Positions 42,032 through 51,175 of a stretch of DNA of 53,330 nucleotides are shown here, in pieces. The DNA lies in the NCBI GenBank assembly GCA_910587655.1, contig CAJUND010000011.1, positions 1 to 53,330 of the forward strand, read 5' to 3'. Position 1 is the first letter of the stretch. Every line of letters starts with the position of its first letter. A program made the position numbers and the translations under genes. The notes below the pieces were generated by a model, which was not told the origin of the DNA, did no database searches, and saw only the letters and a list, made by a program, of their open reading frames with translations. This stretch comes from an uncultured Agathobacter sp. GTDB taxonomy: Bacteria; Bacillota; Clostridia; Lachnospirales; Lachnospiraceae.

Positions 42032-43624
42032 GTGAGCGACTTAAGAAAAGAAATAGAAAAAAGACGGACATTTGCGATTATTTCCCATCCGGATGCAGGA
42101 AAAACAACACTGACAGAAAAATTCCTGCTTTACGGGGGCGCCATTAACCAGGCAGGTTCCGTAAAAGGAAAAGCGACTGCAAGGCATGCGGTGTCAGACT
42201 GGATGGAAATAGAAAAACAAAGGGGAATTTCGGTTACCTCTTCAGTATTACAGTTTAATTATGACGGTTACTGCATTAATATTCTGGATACACCAGGACA
42301 CCAGGATTTCTCAGAGGATACTTACCGGACGCTGATGGCGGCGGATTCTGCCGTGATGGTTATTGATGCCGGAAAAGGAGTGGAGGCGCAGACGCGGAAA
42401 CTTTTTAAGGTCTGCGTTATGCGCCATATACCCATTTTTACGTTTATCAACAAAATGGACCGGGATGCAGGGGATATGTTCGAGCTTTTAGATGAAATCG
42501 AAAATGAACTCGGAATTGCCACCTGCCCCGTCAACTGGCCGATTGGTTCCGGAAAAGAGTTTAAGGGCGTGTACGACAGACATACAAAAAAAGTAATGAC
42601 TTTTTCGGATACAAGGAAAGGCACGCAGACCGGAAATGAAAAAGAACTGGACATAGATGACCCGGTTCTTACGGATGAAATCGGCGAAGAGAAAAAGGCG
42701 CTCCTTTCAGAGGAAATCGAGCTGCTGGACGGAGCGAGTGCGGAATTTGATATAGGGCTTGTCACAAAAGGAGAGCTTTCCCCGGTATTTTTTGGTTCTG
42801 CGCTTACGAATTTCGGTGTGGAAACCTTTCTGCAGCACTTTTTGCAGATGACCTACGCACCGCTGGCGCGTCAGGCGGATACCGGAATGATAGACCCGTT
42901 TTCTGATAATTTTTCGGCGTTCGTATTTAAGATCCAGGCAAACATGAACAAAAACCACAGGGACCGTATTGCATTTATGCGGATCTGTTCCGGAAAGTTT
43001 GATGCAGGCATGGAGGTCTGGCATGTACAGGGAAACAGACAGTTAAAGCTTACGCAGCCGCAGCAGATGATGGCGGACGAGCGTAAAATTGTGGATACCG
43101 CATTTGCCGGGGATATTATCGGCATATTCGATCCGGGTATTTACTCTATCGGGGACACATTAACCACTGCAAAAGAAAAGTACTGTTTTGAGGGGATTCC
43201 GACATTTGCCCCGGAGCATTTTGCCAGGGTGCGGCTTTTGGATTCCATGAAAAGAAAACAGTTTGTCAAAGGCGTTACACAGATTGCACAGGAAGGTGCA
43301 ATTCAGATATTTCAGGAATATAAAGGCGGCATGGAGGAAATCATAGTAGGAGTTGTAGGAGTACTGCAGTTTGACGTTTTAAAATTCCGCCTGGAGAGCG
43401 AGTATAATGTGGAAATCCGCCTGGAGAGCCTGCCATACGGACATATCCGGTGGATTGAAAACAAAGACGGGGTGGATGTGGATCATCTGACCGGAACCTC
43501 TGACATGAAAAAAGTAATTGACATGAAAGGAAATCCGCTGCTTCTTTTTGTGAATGAGTGGAGCGTCGGAATGACACTGGAACGGAACGAGGGACTGGTA
43601 TTATCAGAATTTGGCAGAAATTAG
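42032..43624 (+). CDS. prfC: Peptide chain release factor 3
   Basis: A 530-aa translational GTPase that removes release factors 1 and 2 from the ribosome. G1 SHPDAGKTTLTEK, G3 DTPGHQDF and G4 NKMDRD are intact. The EF-Tu-like domain 2 and the RF3 C-terminal domain (about 385-530) are complete. The frame is open to 42017, but the GTG at 42032 follows GGAGG by 8 nt. Confidence 0.96.
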   Translation: MSDLRKEIEKRRTFAIISHPDAGKTTLTEKFLLYGGAINQAGSVKGKATARHAVSDWMEIEKQRGISVTSSVLQFNYDGYCINILDTPGHQDFSEDTYRTLMAADSAVMVIDAGKGVEAQTRKLFKVCVMRHIPIFTFINKMDRDAGDMFELLDEIENELGIATCPVNWPIGSGKEFKGVYDRHTKKVMTFSDTRKGTQTGNEKELDIDDPVLTDEIGEEKKALLSEEIELLDGASAEFDIGLVTKGELSPVFFGSALTNFGVETFLQHFLQMTYAPLARQADTGMIDPFSDNFSAFVFKIQANMNKNHRDRIAFMRICSGKFDAGMEVWHVQGNRQLKLTQPQQMMADERKIVDTAFAGDIIGIFDPGIYSIGDTLTTAKEKYCFEGIPTFAPEHFARVRLLDSMKRKQFVKGVTQIAQEGAIQIFQEYKGGMEEIIVGVVGVLQFDVLKFRLESEYNVEIRLESLPYGHIRWIENKDGVDVDHLTGTSDMKKVIDMKGNPLLLFVNEWSVGMTLERNEGLVLSEFGRN

Positions 43625-43635
43625 GAGGAAGGCAA

Positions 43636-43752
43636 ATGCGAAACATTTCTCAGAATGCCTTCCGACAACATGCCGCTGAGCGGAGCGAAGGGGCAATAGC
43701 AAAAAGGAGGAAAAGGAATGAGAGTAACAGAACTGACAAAGGAAAATTTTGA
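43636..43752 (+). CDS. Possible 38-codon leader frame overlapping trxA
   Basis: TAGGAGG (43622-43628) is spaced 7 nt before this ATG. The frame runs through the trxA ribosome site and ends 35 bp inside trxA in another frame. A perfect 8-bp inverted repeat (43627-43634 with 43656-43663) covers its ribosome site. The product is very basic (ERSEGAIAKRRKRNESNRT) and unlikely to be a real protein. The arrangement may affect translation of trxA, or be chance. Confidence 0.3.
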   Translation: MRNISQNAFRQHAAERSEGAIAKRRKRNESNRTDKGKF

Positions 43753-44047
43753 AGAAGAGGTGCTGGCAGCAAAGGTGCCGGTGTTAATTGATTTCTGGGC
43801 GTCATGGTGCGGACCGTGCAAAATGCAGTCGCCGATTATTGACGAAGTGGCAGAGGAAATGGGGGATAAGGTAAAGGTCTGCAAGGCAAATGTGGACGAG
43901 CAGCCATCCCTTGCGATGAATTACCAGATTGCGAGTATTCCGACACTGGTATATATGAAATACGGGGCTTTCCAGAACCGGATGGTCGGAATGCAGGATA
44001 AGGAAACAATTGTAAAATATCTGCAGACACTGCTTGACGCAGAATAA
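43718..44047 (+). CDS. trxA: Thioredoxin
   Basis: A 109-aa thioredoxin with the active site WCGPCK near residue 31 and the cis-proline segment ASIPTLVYMKYG near 71. It reduces disulfides in cytosolic proteins. AAAGGAGGAAAAG gives a strong ribosome site. It likely reads from prfC, since no terminator separates them. A strong terminator follows. Confidence 0.95.
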   Translation: MRVTELTKENFEEEVLAAKVPVLIDFWASWCGPCKMQSPIIDEVAEEMGDKVKVCKANVDEQPSLAMNYQIASIPTLVYMKYGAFQNRMVGMQDKETIVKYLQTLLDAE

Positions 44048-44063
44048 ATTTACCAGTATAATG

Positions 44064-44097
44064 AGAACAGCTGATTCAAAACAGCTGTTCTTTTTTA
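44064..44097 (+). terminator. Terminator after trxA
   Basis: A perfect 10-bp stem (44064-44073 with 44082-44091), 8-nt loop and a T run. Confidence 0.85.
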
Positions 44098-44120
44098 TTC
44101 CCCTGTTTTTAATTTTTTTG

Positions 44121-44149
44121 TTGACAATATGACAAAAGTATACTACTAT
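44121..44149 (+). promoter_or_regulatory. SigA promoter of recA
   Basis: Perfect -35 TTGACA (44121-44126), 17-bp spacer, -10 TACTAT (44144-44149). The LexA box lies just downstream of the expected start site. Confidence 0.8.
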
Positions 44150-44162
44150 TAGAACATAACAT

Positions 44163-44176
44163 CGAACATAAGTTCG
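44163..44176. promoter_or_regulatory. LexA (SOS) box of recA
   Basis: CGAACATAAGTTCG is a perfect match to the Gram-positive SOS box CGAAC-N4-GTTCG. Its place just after the promoter would block recA transcription until DNA damage inactivates LexA. Confidence 0.9.
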
Positions 44177-44216
44177 CGGTATACTGGAATTAATTAGAAA
44201 AAGGAGACTGTAAATT

Positions 44217-45341
44217 ATGGCAAAGGATGATAAATTAAAGGCATTGGATGCGGCAATCGCCCAGATTGAGAGACAGTACGGCAAAGGTTCCGTGATGAAG
44301 CTTGGGGACAATACGGCAAACATGAACGTGGAAACCATACCGACCGGTTCCCTGAGTCTTGACATTGCCCTGGGACTTGGAGGACTTCCGAAAGGACGTA
44401 TTATTGAAGTATACGGTCCGGAGTCCAGCGGTAAGACGACAGTTGCGCTTCACTGTGTGGCAGAAGTGCAGCGCCAGGGAGGGATTGCAGGTTTTATTGA
44501 TGCAGAACATGCCCTTGATCCGGTTTATGCAAGAAATATCGGTGTGGACATTGACAATCTTTACATATCCCAGCCGGACTGCGGGGAGCAGGCGCTGGAG
44601 ATTACGGAGACGATGGTGCGTTCCGGGGCTGTTGATATCGTAATTGTAGATTCTGTTGCAGCGCTTGTTCCCAAGGCGGAGATTGACGGCGACATGGGGG
44701 ATTCCCATGTGGGACTGCAGGCGCGTCTGATGAGCCAGGCGCTTCGTAAGCTGACCGGTGTTATCAGCAAATCAAACTGTATCGTGATTTTTATTAACCA
44801 GCTCCGTGAAAAAGTCGGCGTGATGTTTGGAAATCCGGAGACGACGACCGGAGGACGCGCGCTTAAATTTTATTCCTCCGTGCGGCTGGACGTCCGCAGA
44901 ATAGAGGCGTTAAAGCAGGCGGGAGAAGTAATCGGAAACCATACCCGCGTAAAGGTTGTAAAAAATAAAGTTGCACCGCCGTTTAAAGAAGCGGAGTTTG
45001 ATATTATGTTTGGAAAGGGAATCTCAAAGGAAGGCGATATTCTGGATCTTGCCGCAAATGTCGGGATAATCTCGAAATCCGGTGCATGGTATGCCTATGA
45101 GGGTGATAAAATCGGTCAGGGACGTGAAAATGCCAAGACCTATCTCAGGGAGCATCCGGATTTTTCAGCCATGATAGAGACGATGGTGCGTGAACACTAT
45201 TTTAACGCGGCGGATGAAGCAGAGGAAAAAGACAAGGCGGACGATACTGCTTCTGCAGGCACTTCTGGAAAGAAAGCGGAAAAAACCGCAGAAAAACCAG
45301 CTGAACAGCCGGTAGATGCACCGTCCGGCAAAGAGGAATAA
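44217..45341 (+). CDS. recA: Recombinase A
   Basis: A 374-aa RecA, the strand-exchange ATPase and SOS co-protease. The P-loop GPESSGKTT, the IFINQLREK loop and the GGRALKFY strand are typical. The last 40 residues are an Ala/Lys/Glu-rich tail (SGKKAEKTAEKPAEQPV) that varies between species. AAAAGGAGACT is the ribosome site. It is controlled by the SOS box upstream and followed 5 bp later by recX. Confidence 0.98.
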   Translation: MAKDDKLKALDAAIAQIERQYGKGSVMKLGDNTANMNVETIPTGSLSLDIALGLGGLPKGRIIEVYGPESSGKTTVALHCVAEVQRQGGIAGFIDAEHALDPVYARNIGVDIDNLYISQPDCGEQALEITETMVRSGAVDIVIVDSVAALVPKAEIDGDMGDSHVGLQARLMSQALRKLTGVISKSNCIVIFINQLREKVGVMFGNPETTTGGRALKFYSSVRLDVRRIEALKQAGEVIGNHTRVKVVKNKVAPPFKEAEFDIMFGKGISKEGDILDLAANVGIISKSGAWYAYEGDKIGQGRENAKTYLREHPDFSAMIETMVREHYFNAADEAEEKDKADDTASAGTSGKKAEKTAEKPAEQPVDAPSGKEE

Positions 45342-45346
45342 AGCAT

Positions 45347-45961
45347 ATGATTTATGTCACTGCATATAAACCGGAAGCAAAAGGAAAAGTAAAAATCCAG
45401 CTGGACAATGGAGACAGCCTGACGGCATACCGCTCAGAACTGCGGCAGTTTCATATAAAAGAGGGTGCCGGGATGACTGAGGAGGATTACCATAAGCTGG
45501 TATATGAAATCATTGCAAAGCGTGCAAAGAAGCGTGCCATGCATCTGCTTGAACAGATGGACCGGACAGAATACCAGCTCCGTACAAAATTAAAATCAGG
45601 CGGTTATCCGGAGGTATGCATAGATGCTGCCGTCGAATATGTGGCTTCCTTTCACTATCTGGACGACTGCCGTTATGCAGCGTCCTATGTCCGTTACCGG
45701 AAAGAGCGTATGAGCAGGAGGCAGCTTTTACAGAAACTGGCTGCCAAAGGAATCGCAAAGGAAGTGGCCGCTCAGGCGATTGAAGCAGAATACGACGCGA
45801 ATGAACGCCAGCAGATTGCAAAACTTTTGGAAAAACGGCAGTTTGCAGGGGATCAGGCAGATGAAAAGGAATTCAGGCGCACCTACCAGTACCTCCTGCG
45901 CCGGGGATTTTTAAGCAGTGAAATTCTCAGTGTTATGAAGTCTGCGGCATACCAGCAGTGA
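45347..45961 (+). CDS. recX: Regulatory protein RecX
   Basis: A 204-aa RecX, which binds RecA filaments and limits their activity. It is made of repeated three-helix modules, visible as LEQMDRTEYQLRTKLKSGGY (50-100) and SRRQLLQKLAAKGIAKEV (120-140), with DDCRYAASYVRYR between them. It directly follows recA, so it shares the SOS control. Confidence 0.93.
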   Translation: MIYVTAYKPEAKGKVKIQLDNGDSLTAYRSELRQFHIKEGAGMTEEDYHKLVYEIIAKRAKKRAMHLLEQMDRTEYQLRTKLKSGGYPEVCIDAAVEYVASFHYLDDCRYAASYVRYRKERMSRRQLLQKLAAKGIAKEVAAQAIEAEYDANERQQIAKLLEKRQFAGDQADEKEFRRTYQYLLRRGFLSSEILSVMKSAAYQQ

Positions 45962-45991
45962 ACTATTAATTAAGTTACAGTTGATACTGCT

Positions 45992-46020
45992 TGACATACG
46001 GGGGCAAAAAGGATAAAATT
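45992..46020 (+). promoter_or_regulatory. SigA promoter of rny
   Basis: Perfect -35 TTGACA (45992-45997), 17-bp spacer, -10 TAAAAT (46015-46020), leaving a 5' leader of about 73 nt. Confidence 0.8.
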
Positions 46021-46099
46021 GAACTGTTGTAAATTATGACATAAAAAGGGTTTCTTTTTGTTATAGGTACAATGAAAATTTCATAAAGGAGGTGCTCCT

Positions 46100-47647
46100 G
46101 TGCTGCCGTATATAATTACAGCGGTTATCTCAGTGCTTGTTGCTGCAGTTGCCATGTGGTTCATCGCAGATGCCTACCATAAGAAAGTTACCGATTCCAA
46201 GATTGGTAATGCGGAGGAGAGGGCAAGAGGAATTATTGATGAAGCAGTAAAAACAGCGGAAACGAAAAAGCGTGAGTCTATGCTTGAAATCAAGGAAGAG
46301 ACCATTAAGTCCAGAAATGAACTTGATAAGGAAATCAAAGAGCGTAGAAATGAAATCTCACGAAACGAGCGTAGAATTGTCCAGAAAGAAGAAAACCTGG
46401 ACAGGAAGCTGGAGGCAATGGAAAAGCGTGAGGCAGGTTTTCATGTGAAGGAAGAAGAATTCAAGAAGCAGAAAGCCGAGATAGCAAAGCTTAATGAACA
46501 GCGCATACAGGAACTGGAGAGAATCTCTGGATTAACCTCTGAACAGGCAAAAGAATACCTCTTAAAAACCATTGAAGAAGATGTAAAACTTGACACAGCA
46601 AAAATGATTAAGGAAATGGAAGCGCAGGCGAAGGAAGAAGTCAGCAAAAAGGCAAAGGATTATGTCGTTACTGCTATTCAGAAATGTGCTGCGGACCACG
46701 TTGCTGAGACGACAATTTCTGTTGTACAGCTTCCAAATGATGAGATGAAAGGCAGGATTATCGGACGTGAGGGACGCAATATCCGTACCCTTGAGACGAT
46801 GACGGGTGTAGATTTGATTATTGATGATACACCGGAGGCGGTTATCTTATCAAGCTTTGATCCGATTCGCAGGGAAGTGGCACGAATCGCCCTTGAGAAG
46901 CTGGTTGTTGACGGACGTATCCATCCGGCAAGAATTGAAGAGATGGTTGAAAAGGCGCAGAAGGAAGTAGAGAATATGATCCGTGAGGAAGGGGAGGCTG
47001 CCGTACTTGAAGTAGGCATCCATGGAATTCATCCGGAGCTGGTTCGTTTACTGGGCAAAATGAAATTCCGTACCAGTTACGGACAGAATGCTCTGAAGCA
47101 TTCCATCGAAGTAGCGCAGCTGACCGGACTTCTGGCAGCTGAAACCGGAGAAGACATCCGGATGGCGAAACGCGCCGGATTATTACATGATATCGGTAAA
47201 GCAGTAGACCATGACATGGAAGGTTCCCATATTCAGCTTGGCGTTGAACTCTGTAGAAAGTACAAGGAGTCTGCGCTGGTGATTAATGCAGTGGAATCCC
47301 ATCATGGGGATGTGGAGCCGGAGAGTCTGATTGCATGTCTGGTACAGGCTGCTGATACAATCAGTGCTGCAAGACCGGGTGCGAGAAGAGAAACACTGGA
47401 GACATATTCGAACCGCTTACAGCAGCTCGAAGATATTACAAATGGTTATAAGGGAGTAGAGAAATCTTTTGCAATTCAGGCAGGTAGGGAAATTAGAATT
47501 CTTGTTGTTCCTGAGCAGATTAGCGATTCCGACATGGTTCTGCTGGCAAGGGATATATCAAAGCAGATTGAATCTGAATTAGAATATCCTGGACAGATTA
47601 AGGTCAATGTGATTCGTGAATCGAGAGTTGTTGATTACGCAAAATAA
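46100..47647 (+). CDS. rny: Ribonuclease Y
   Basis: A 515-aa membrane-anchored endoribonuclease that starts mRNA decay. One N-terminal helix (IITAVISVLVAAVAMWFI), a long coiled coil (about 35-195), a KH RNA-binding domain (GRIIGREGRNIRTLE near 225) and the HD catalytic domain (LLHDIGKAVDHD near 365) are present in order. GTG start with AAAGGAGG 7 nt upstream. A strong terminator follows. Confidence 0.97.
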   Translation: MLPYIITAVISVLVAAVAMWFIADAYHKKVTDSKIGNAEERARGIIDEAVKTAETKKRESMLEIKEETIKSRNELDKEIKERRNEISRNERRIVQKEENLDRKLEAMEKREAGFHVKEEEFKKQKAEIAKLNEQRIQELERISGLTSEQAKEYLLKTIEEDVKLDTAKMIKEMEAQAKEEVSKKAKDYVVTAIQKCAADHVAETTISVVQLPNDEMKGRIIGREGRNIRTLETMTGVDLIIDDTPEAVILSSFDPIRREVARIALEKLVVDGRIHPARIEEMVEKAQKEVENMIREEGEAAVLEVGIHGIHPELVRLLGKMKFRTSYGQNALKHSIEVAQLTGLLAAETGEDIRMAKRAGLLHDIGKAVDHDMEGSHIQLGVELCRKYKESALVINAVESHHGDVEPESLIACLVQAADTISAARPGARRETLETYSNRLQQLEDITNGYKGVEKSFAIQAGREIRILVVPEQISDSDMVLLARDISKQIESELEYPGQIKVNVIRESRVVDYAK

Positions 47648-47665
47648 TTTCAATGAAACTGGGGG

Positions 47666-47710
47666 GACTGTCATCTGAGCGGTTAAAAACTGTTCGGATG
47701 GCAGTCTTTT
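47666..47710 (+). terminator. Terminator after rny
   Basis: GACTGTCATC (from 47666) pairs with GATGGCAGTC (ending 47706, with one G/T pair), followed by TTTTTT. Confidence 0.75.
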
Positions 47711-47764
47711 TTGCTGTAAAGAAAACTACAGATGCCGTTTTTAGTGTGCAGAAATTACATGTTG

Positions 47765-47773
47765 TGGTATAAT
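47765..47773 (+). promoter_or_regulatory. Extended -10 promoter of the NUDIX gene
   Basis: TGGTATAAT is an extended -10 element (TGN plus TATAAT at 47768-47773). No good -35 box is seen at 17 bp, which is usual for this class. A leader of about 70 nt follows. Confidence 0.55.
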
Positions 47774-47849
47774 AAGCATAAGACGCTTATGATACTGTGC
47801 AAAGGAACATTGCTCATACCATGTAATATAAAAAGTCAGGAGGTTTCAT

Positions 47850-48410
47850 ATGATTGAACGAATGAAGCGATTAAACAGGGAGTTAAAGTATCAGGGAGCA
47901 ATTCTGGATGTTTACAGGGACACGATGGAATTTCCTGATGGTTCACATGAAGAATGGGATTTTATTTCCCACCGGATGGGAGCAGCGGCAATTTTACCGG
48001 TTCTTCCGGATGGCAGAATTGTGATGGTGCGCCAGTACCGGAATGCACTGGAAAGGGAAACTCTGGAAATTCCTGCCGGATGCAGGGACAGCAGAACAGA
48101 GGATACCGGACTTTGTGCGGCACGGGAGATGGAAGAGGAAACCGGGTATAAAAGCGAGCATGTGGAACATCTGCTTTCCCTGCGCACGACGGTTGCGTTC
48201 TGTGATGAATTTGTGGAGATATATGTGGCAAAGGACCTGCAGCCGGGGACACGCCATCTGGACAGTGCAGAATCCATTGATGTGGAAATATATTCCCTGG
48301 ATGAACTCTGCCAGATGATTTATGACGGTAAAATACAGGATGGTAAGACAGTTTCTGCAATTATGGCATACAGCAACCGTGTGAAATCATCAGCACAAAA
48401 GCAACAGTAA
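47850..48410 (+). CDS. NUDIX hydrolase (ADP-ribose pyrophosphatase type)
   Basis: A 186-aa NUDIX enzyme. The NUDIX box is complete (G-x5-E-x7-REMEEETGY, residues about 77-99), and the N-terminal beta strands and IVMVRQYRNALERETLEIPAG resemble ADP-ribose pyrophosphatases. It likely hydrolyses ADP-ribose or another nucleoside diphosphate-linked compound in the cytosol. A Gram-positive homologue (nudF) lies near spoIIM and xerD in Bacillus, and here a SpoIIM-like gene follows. Confidence 0.9.
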   Translation: MIERMKRLNRELKYQGAILDVYRDTMEFPDGSHEEWDFISHRMGAAAILPVLPDGRIVMVRQYRNALERETLEIPAGCRDSRTEDTGLCAAREMEEETGYKSEHVEHLLSLRTTVAFCDEFVEIYVAKDLQPGTRHLDSAESIDVEIYSLDELCQMIYDGKIQDGKTVSAIMAYSNRVKSSAQKQQ

Positions 48411-48489
48411 AGAGTGGATTTAGCCAATGTATGCATAACCTGCAAAGCTCGGACATATTGTTAGAAGGAAAAGGATTTCTGGATGGAAT

Positions 48490-49029
48490 ATGAAAAAAGA
48501 GATTGCAGTTGGAATATGTTTTTGCCTGGCAGGCGTGCTTGCTGCCTGGCTGTTTGGATATGAGTATTTTTCAACCTATGGTTTTTTGAACGAATACCAT
48601 ATGCAGACATTTGCAAAAGCGGAGTTTGATACTCCTGCGCTGCTTGGCAATATCCTCTGGGAAAGGGGGAAAATGTTTCTGATTATCGTCATCATTTCCT
48701 GTACCCCCTTAAAAAAAATTACCCCGCTTTTTCTGAGGTGCGGAATCTGTTTTACCGCCGGAATGTTTCTTGCTGCATGCATGATGAATATGGGATGGAA
48801 GGGACTGCTGTTTTTTACAGTTTCCTGGCTGCCGCATGGATTTCTTTATTTGCTGGTACTGGTACTGGTCTGCAAAATGAATCTGTACCAGGTCTATGGA
48901 AGAAAAAATGCGGCGTTAAAGCTGACTGTGATTTATATGGGGACAGTTATTCTGTTTTTGTTTGGATGCGTGACGGAGGCAACCATAGGTGTTTCACTTT
49001 TAAGACGGATTACCAGTATCCTGGTCTGA
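48490..49029 (+). CDS. spoIIM: Stage II sporulation protein M-like membrane protein
   Basis: A 179-aa polytopic membrane protein with about five helices. The segment FTAGMFLAACMMNMGWKGLLF, followed by SWLPHGFLYLLVLVLV, matches the SpoIIM core (GFLVNQMGWYG and VLPQN in B. subtilis). SpoIIM, SpoIID and SpoIIP remodel peptidoglycan during forespore engulfment. Overall similarity is low, but the position after the NUDIX gene is the same as in Bacillus. The call is therefore likely, not certain. Confidence 0.75.
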   Translation: MKKEIAVGICFCLAGVLAAWLFGYEYFSTYGFLNEYHMQTFAKAEFDTPALLGNILWERGKMFLIIVIISCTPLKKITPLFLRCGICFTAGMFLAACMMNMGWKGLLFFTVSWLPHGFLYLLVLVLVCKMNLYQVYGRKNAALKLTVIYMGTVILFLFGCVTEATIGVSLLRRITSILV

Positions 49030-49061
49030 GAAAACGGCAATTCTCCCTGCCAGTATTTTTC

Positions 49062-49090
49062 TTGTATATTTAGGAAAATAATGATATAAT
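49062..49090 (+). promoter_or_regulatory. SigA promoter of the H-cluster/MCP gene
   Basis: -35 TTGTAT (49062-49067), 17-bp spacer, perfect -10 TATAAT (49085-49090). Confidence 0.7.
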
Positions 49091-49187
49091 TGTTACTATT
49101 AAGACGGCGGAGGTTAAGGCACTGTATTTTTCAGAACTGTTTTTGGAGAGAAATGCAGTGAAACGTGGGACTTAAGGAGAAAAGCAT

Positions 49188-51134
49188 ATGCAGTTGGTTT
49201 ATACAAACGAAAAATGTGTAGGGTGTAATAAATGTATACGTTCCTGCAGCAGCGTCGGAGCCTGTATAGCTGTTTCAGACAAGGATGGCAGGGCAAAAAT
49301 TGAGGTGGATCCGGTCAAGTGTGTCGGCTGCGGAGCCTGTATCGATGTCTGTGAGCATGGCGCGCGGGAATTTAATGACGATACGGAACGTTTTTTTTCT
49401 GATCTTGCAAAAGGAGAGCGGATATCACTGTTACTGGCCCCTGCATTTAAGGCTAATTATCCTTCCGAGTATGAAAGTGTTCTGGGAGGCCTGAAAAAAC
49501 TCGGGGTAAACAGGATCATCAGCATTTCATTCGGGGCGGATATAACTACATGGGGTTACCTCAATTACATAAAAAAATACAATTTTACCGGCGGCATTTC
49601 ACAGCCGTGTCCGGCAATTGTAAGCTATATTGAGCGCTATATACCGGAACTGATTCCGAAACTGTTTCCGGTGCAGAGTCCGCTGATGTGCGGGGCAATA
49701 TATGCAAAAAAGGAAATGGGAATTACAGATAAGCTTGCATTTATCAGTCCGTGCATTGCAAAAAAAGAAGAAATAAGCGACCCGAATAACCATGGTCTTG
49801 TTACTTATAATGTAACGTTTGACCACCTGATGAAATACGTCAGGAAACATAATATTAAGGGCAGTTTTGCCAGTGACGAGATTGAATACGGGCTTGGTTC
49901 CATTTATCCGATGCCTGGCGGGCTGAAGGAAAACGTATACTGGTTTCTGGGAGAGGAAGTCTATATCCGTCAGGTCGAGGGTGAAAAACATGCCTACGAA
50001 TATCTGGAAAAACATAAAAAGGAAATTGTATCCGGCACGAACAAAGAGCTGTTTGTGGATGCATTAAACTGCGGCATGGGCTGTCTGTACGGAACAGGCG
50101 TTGAGGAGGAACGGGCAGCAACCGATATGGCGCTTTACAGTGCCCACCAGATTAAGGAATCCTGCAAAAAGAATTCAAAAAACAGCGCGTGGTCCAGAAA
50201 GCTTACACCTGCCCAGAGACTGGCAAAGCTCAACCGACAGTTTGCGCATCTGAACCTGGAAGATTATCTTCGCAGGTATACGGACCGTTCCCAGAAGTGT
50301 GCATACAGCCAGCCGTCAGCGGAAGAGCTTGAAAAAATTTTCCGGGACATGAACAAAATTTCCGAAGAACAGAAAAACATAAACTGCGGATGCTGCGGTT
50401 ATGAGTCATGCACGATGATGGCAGTAGCGGTCCATAATGGTTTTAACCAGAAGGAAAACTGTATTCATTATATTAAAGACCTGGCTGAGCAGAAGAACAG
50501 GGAATTCATAGAGCTTGCAGATGCAGTCAGAAATGAAAAGGAAGAAATTGAAGCAAAGAATGAACAGATTGCCGTTACCGTTGAGGAAGTGGAACAGCTG
50601 TTTGGGGATTTGTACCAGTCACTGGATGATATGACTGCCGGAAATGGAAATAATGCACAGGAAAGTACGGCAATATCCACGGATGTCGTACAGGTGTCCG
50701 AGTTCTGCAGTAATCTTGAAAGATCCCTGCAGGACATTGAGAAACTGATTGTCCAGCTTGGTGAAAATAATTCAGAGGTAGTATCCATAGCTTCCCAGAC
50801 GAATCTCCTCGCTTTAAATGCGAGCATTGAAGCGGCGCGTGCAGGGGAAGCCGGAAGGGGATTTGCGGTGGTTGCCGATGAAATCAACCAGCTTGCGTTC
50901 AAATCCAAAGAAACGGCAAACAGAAGTAATGAAAACCAGGAACATGTCATGGCATCCATTTCCGGAATTTTCCGGGAAATGGAAACACTGCTTGAGGTAA
51001 TCAGAGGAGTCAATGACCGTACACAGAATCTTGCAGCGGCGACACAGCAGATTGCAGCATCTTCTGACATGATTCTGCAGACGGCAGACAGTGCAAGAAA
51101 ATTACTTACTAACCTGCTTGAAGAAAGTATTTAA
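49188..51134 (+). CDS. [FeFe]-hydrogenase-like sensor fused to MCP signalling domain
   Basis: A 648-aa cytosolic fusion. Two [4Fe-4S] clusters occupy residues 10-55 (CVGCNKCIRSC and CVGCGACIDVC). A hydrogenase H-cluster domain spans about 77-310. A further Fe-S domain has C400, C403, C408 and C425. A methyl-accepting chemotaxis signalling coiled coil fills residues 430-648, with its tip at IASQTNLLALNASIEAARAG. H-cluster ligands are kept (C141, C189, C295, C299), but the first motif reads SQPCP instead of TSCCP, so the proton-transfer cysteine of catalytic enzymes is lost. This matches sensory-type (group C/D) [FeFe] proteins. It probably senses hydrogen or redox state and acts on a kinase or other partner. 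No membrane helix is present. Confidence 0.9.
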   Translation: MQLVYTNEKCVGCNKCIRSCSSVGACIAVSDKDGRAKIEVDPVKCVGCGACIDVCEHGAREFNDDTERFFSDLAKGERISLLLAPAFKANYPSEYESVLGGLKKLGVNRIISISFGADITTWGYLNYIKKYNFTGGISQPCPAIVSYIERYIPELIPKLFPVQSPLMCGAIYAKKEMGITDKLAFISPCIAKKEEISDPNNHGLVTYNVTFDHLMKYVRKHNIKGSFASDEIEYGLGSIYPMPGGLKENVYWFLGEEVYIRQVEGEKHAYEYLEKHKKEIVSGTNKELFVDALNCGMGCLYGTGVEEERAATDMALYSAHQIKESCKKNSKNSAWSRKLTPAQRLAKLNRQFAHLNLEDYLRRYTDRSQKCAYSQPSAEELEKIFRDMNKISEEQKNINCGCCGYESCTMMAVAVHNGFNQKENCIHYIKDLAEQKNREFIELADAVRNEKEEIEAKNEQIAVTVEEVEQLFGDLYQSLDDMTAGNGNNAQESTAISTDVVQVSEFCSNLERSLQDIEKLIVQLGENNSEVVSIASQTNLLALNASIEAARAGEAGRGFAVVADEINQLAFKSKETANRSNENQEHVMASISGIFREMETLLEVIRGVNDRTQNLAAATQQIAASSDMILQTADSARKLLTNLLEESI

Positions 51135-51174
51135 AAAATCCGGTTTTGTACAGGTGTACAAAACCGGATTTTTT
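51133..51174. terminator. Bidirectional terminator between convergent genes
   Basis: A perfect 19-bp inverted repeat (51133-51151 with 51156-51174) with A and T runs on both sides. It serves the H-cluster/MCP gene and the leftward DAHP synthase gene. Confidence 0.9.
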
Positions 51175-51175
51175 A

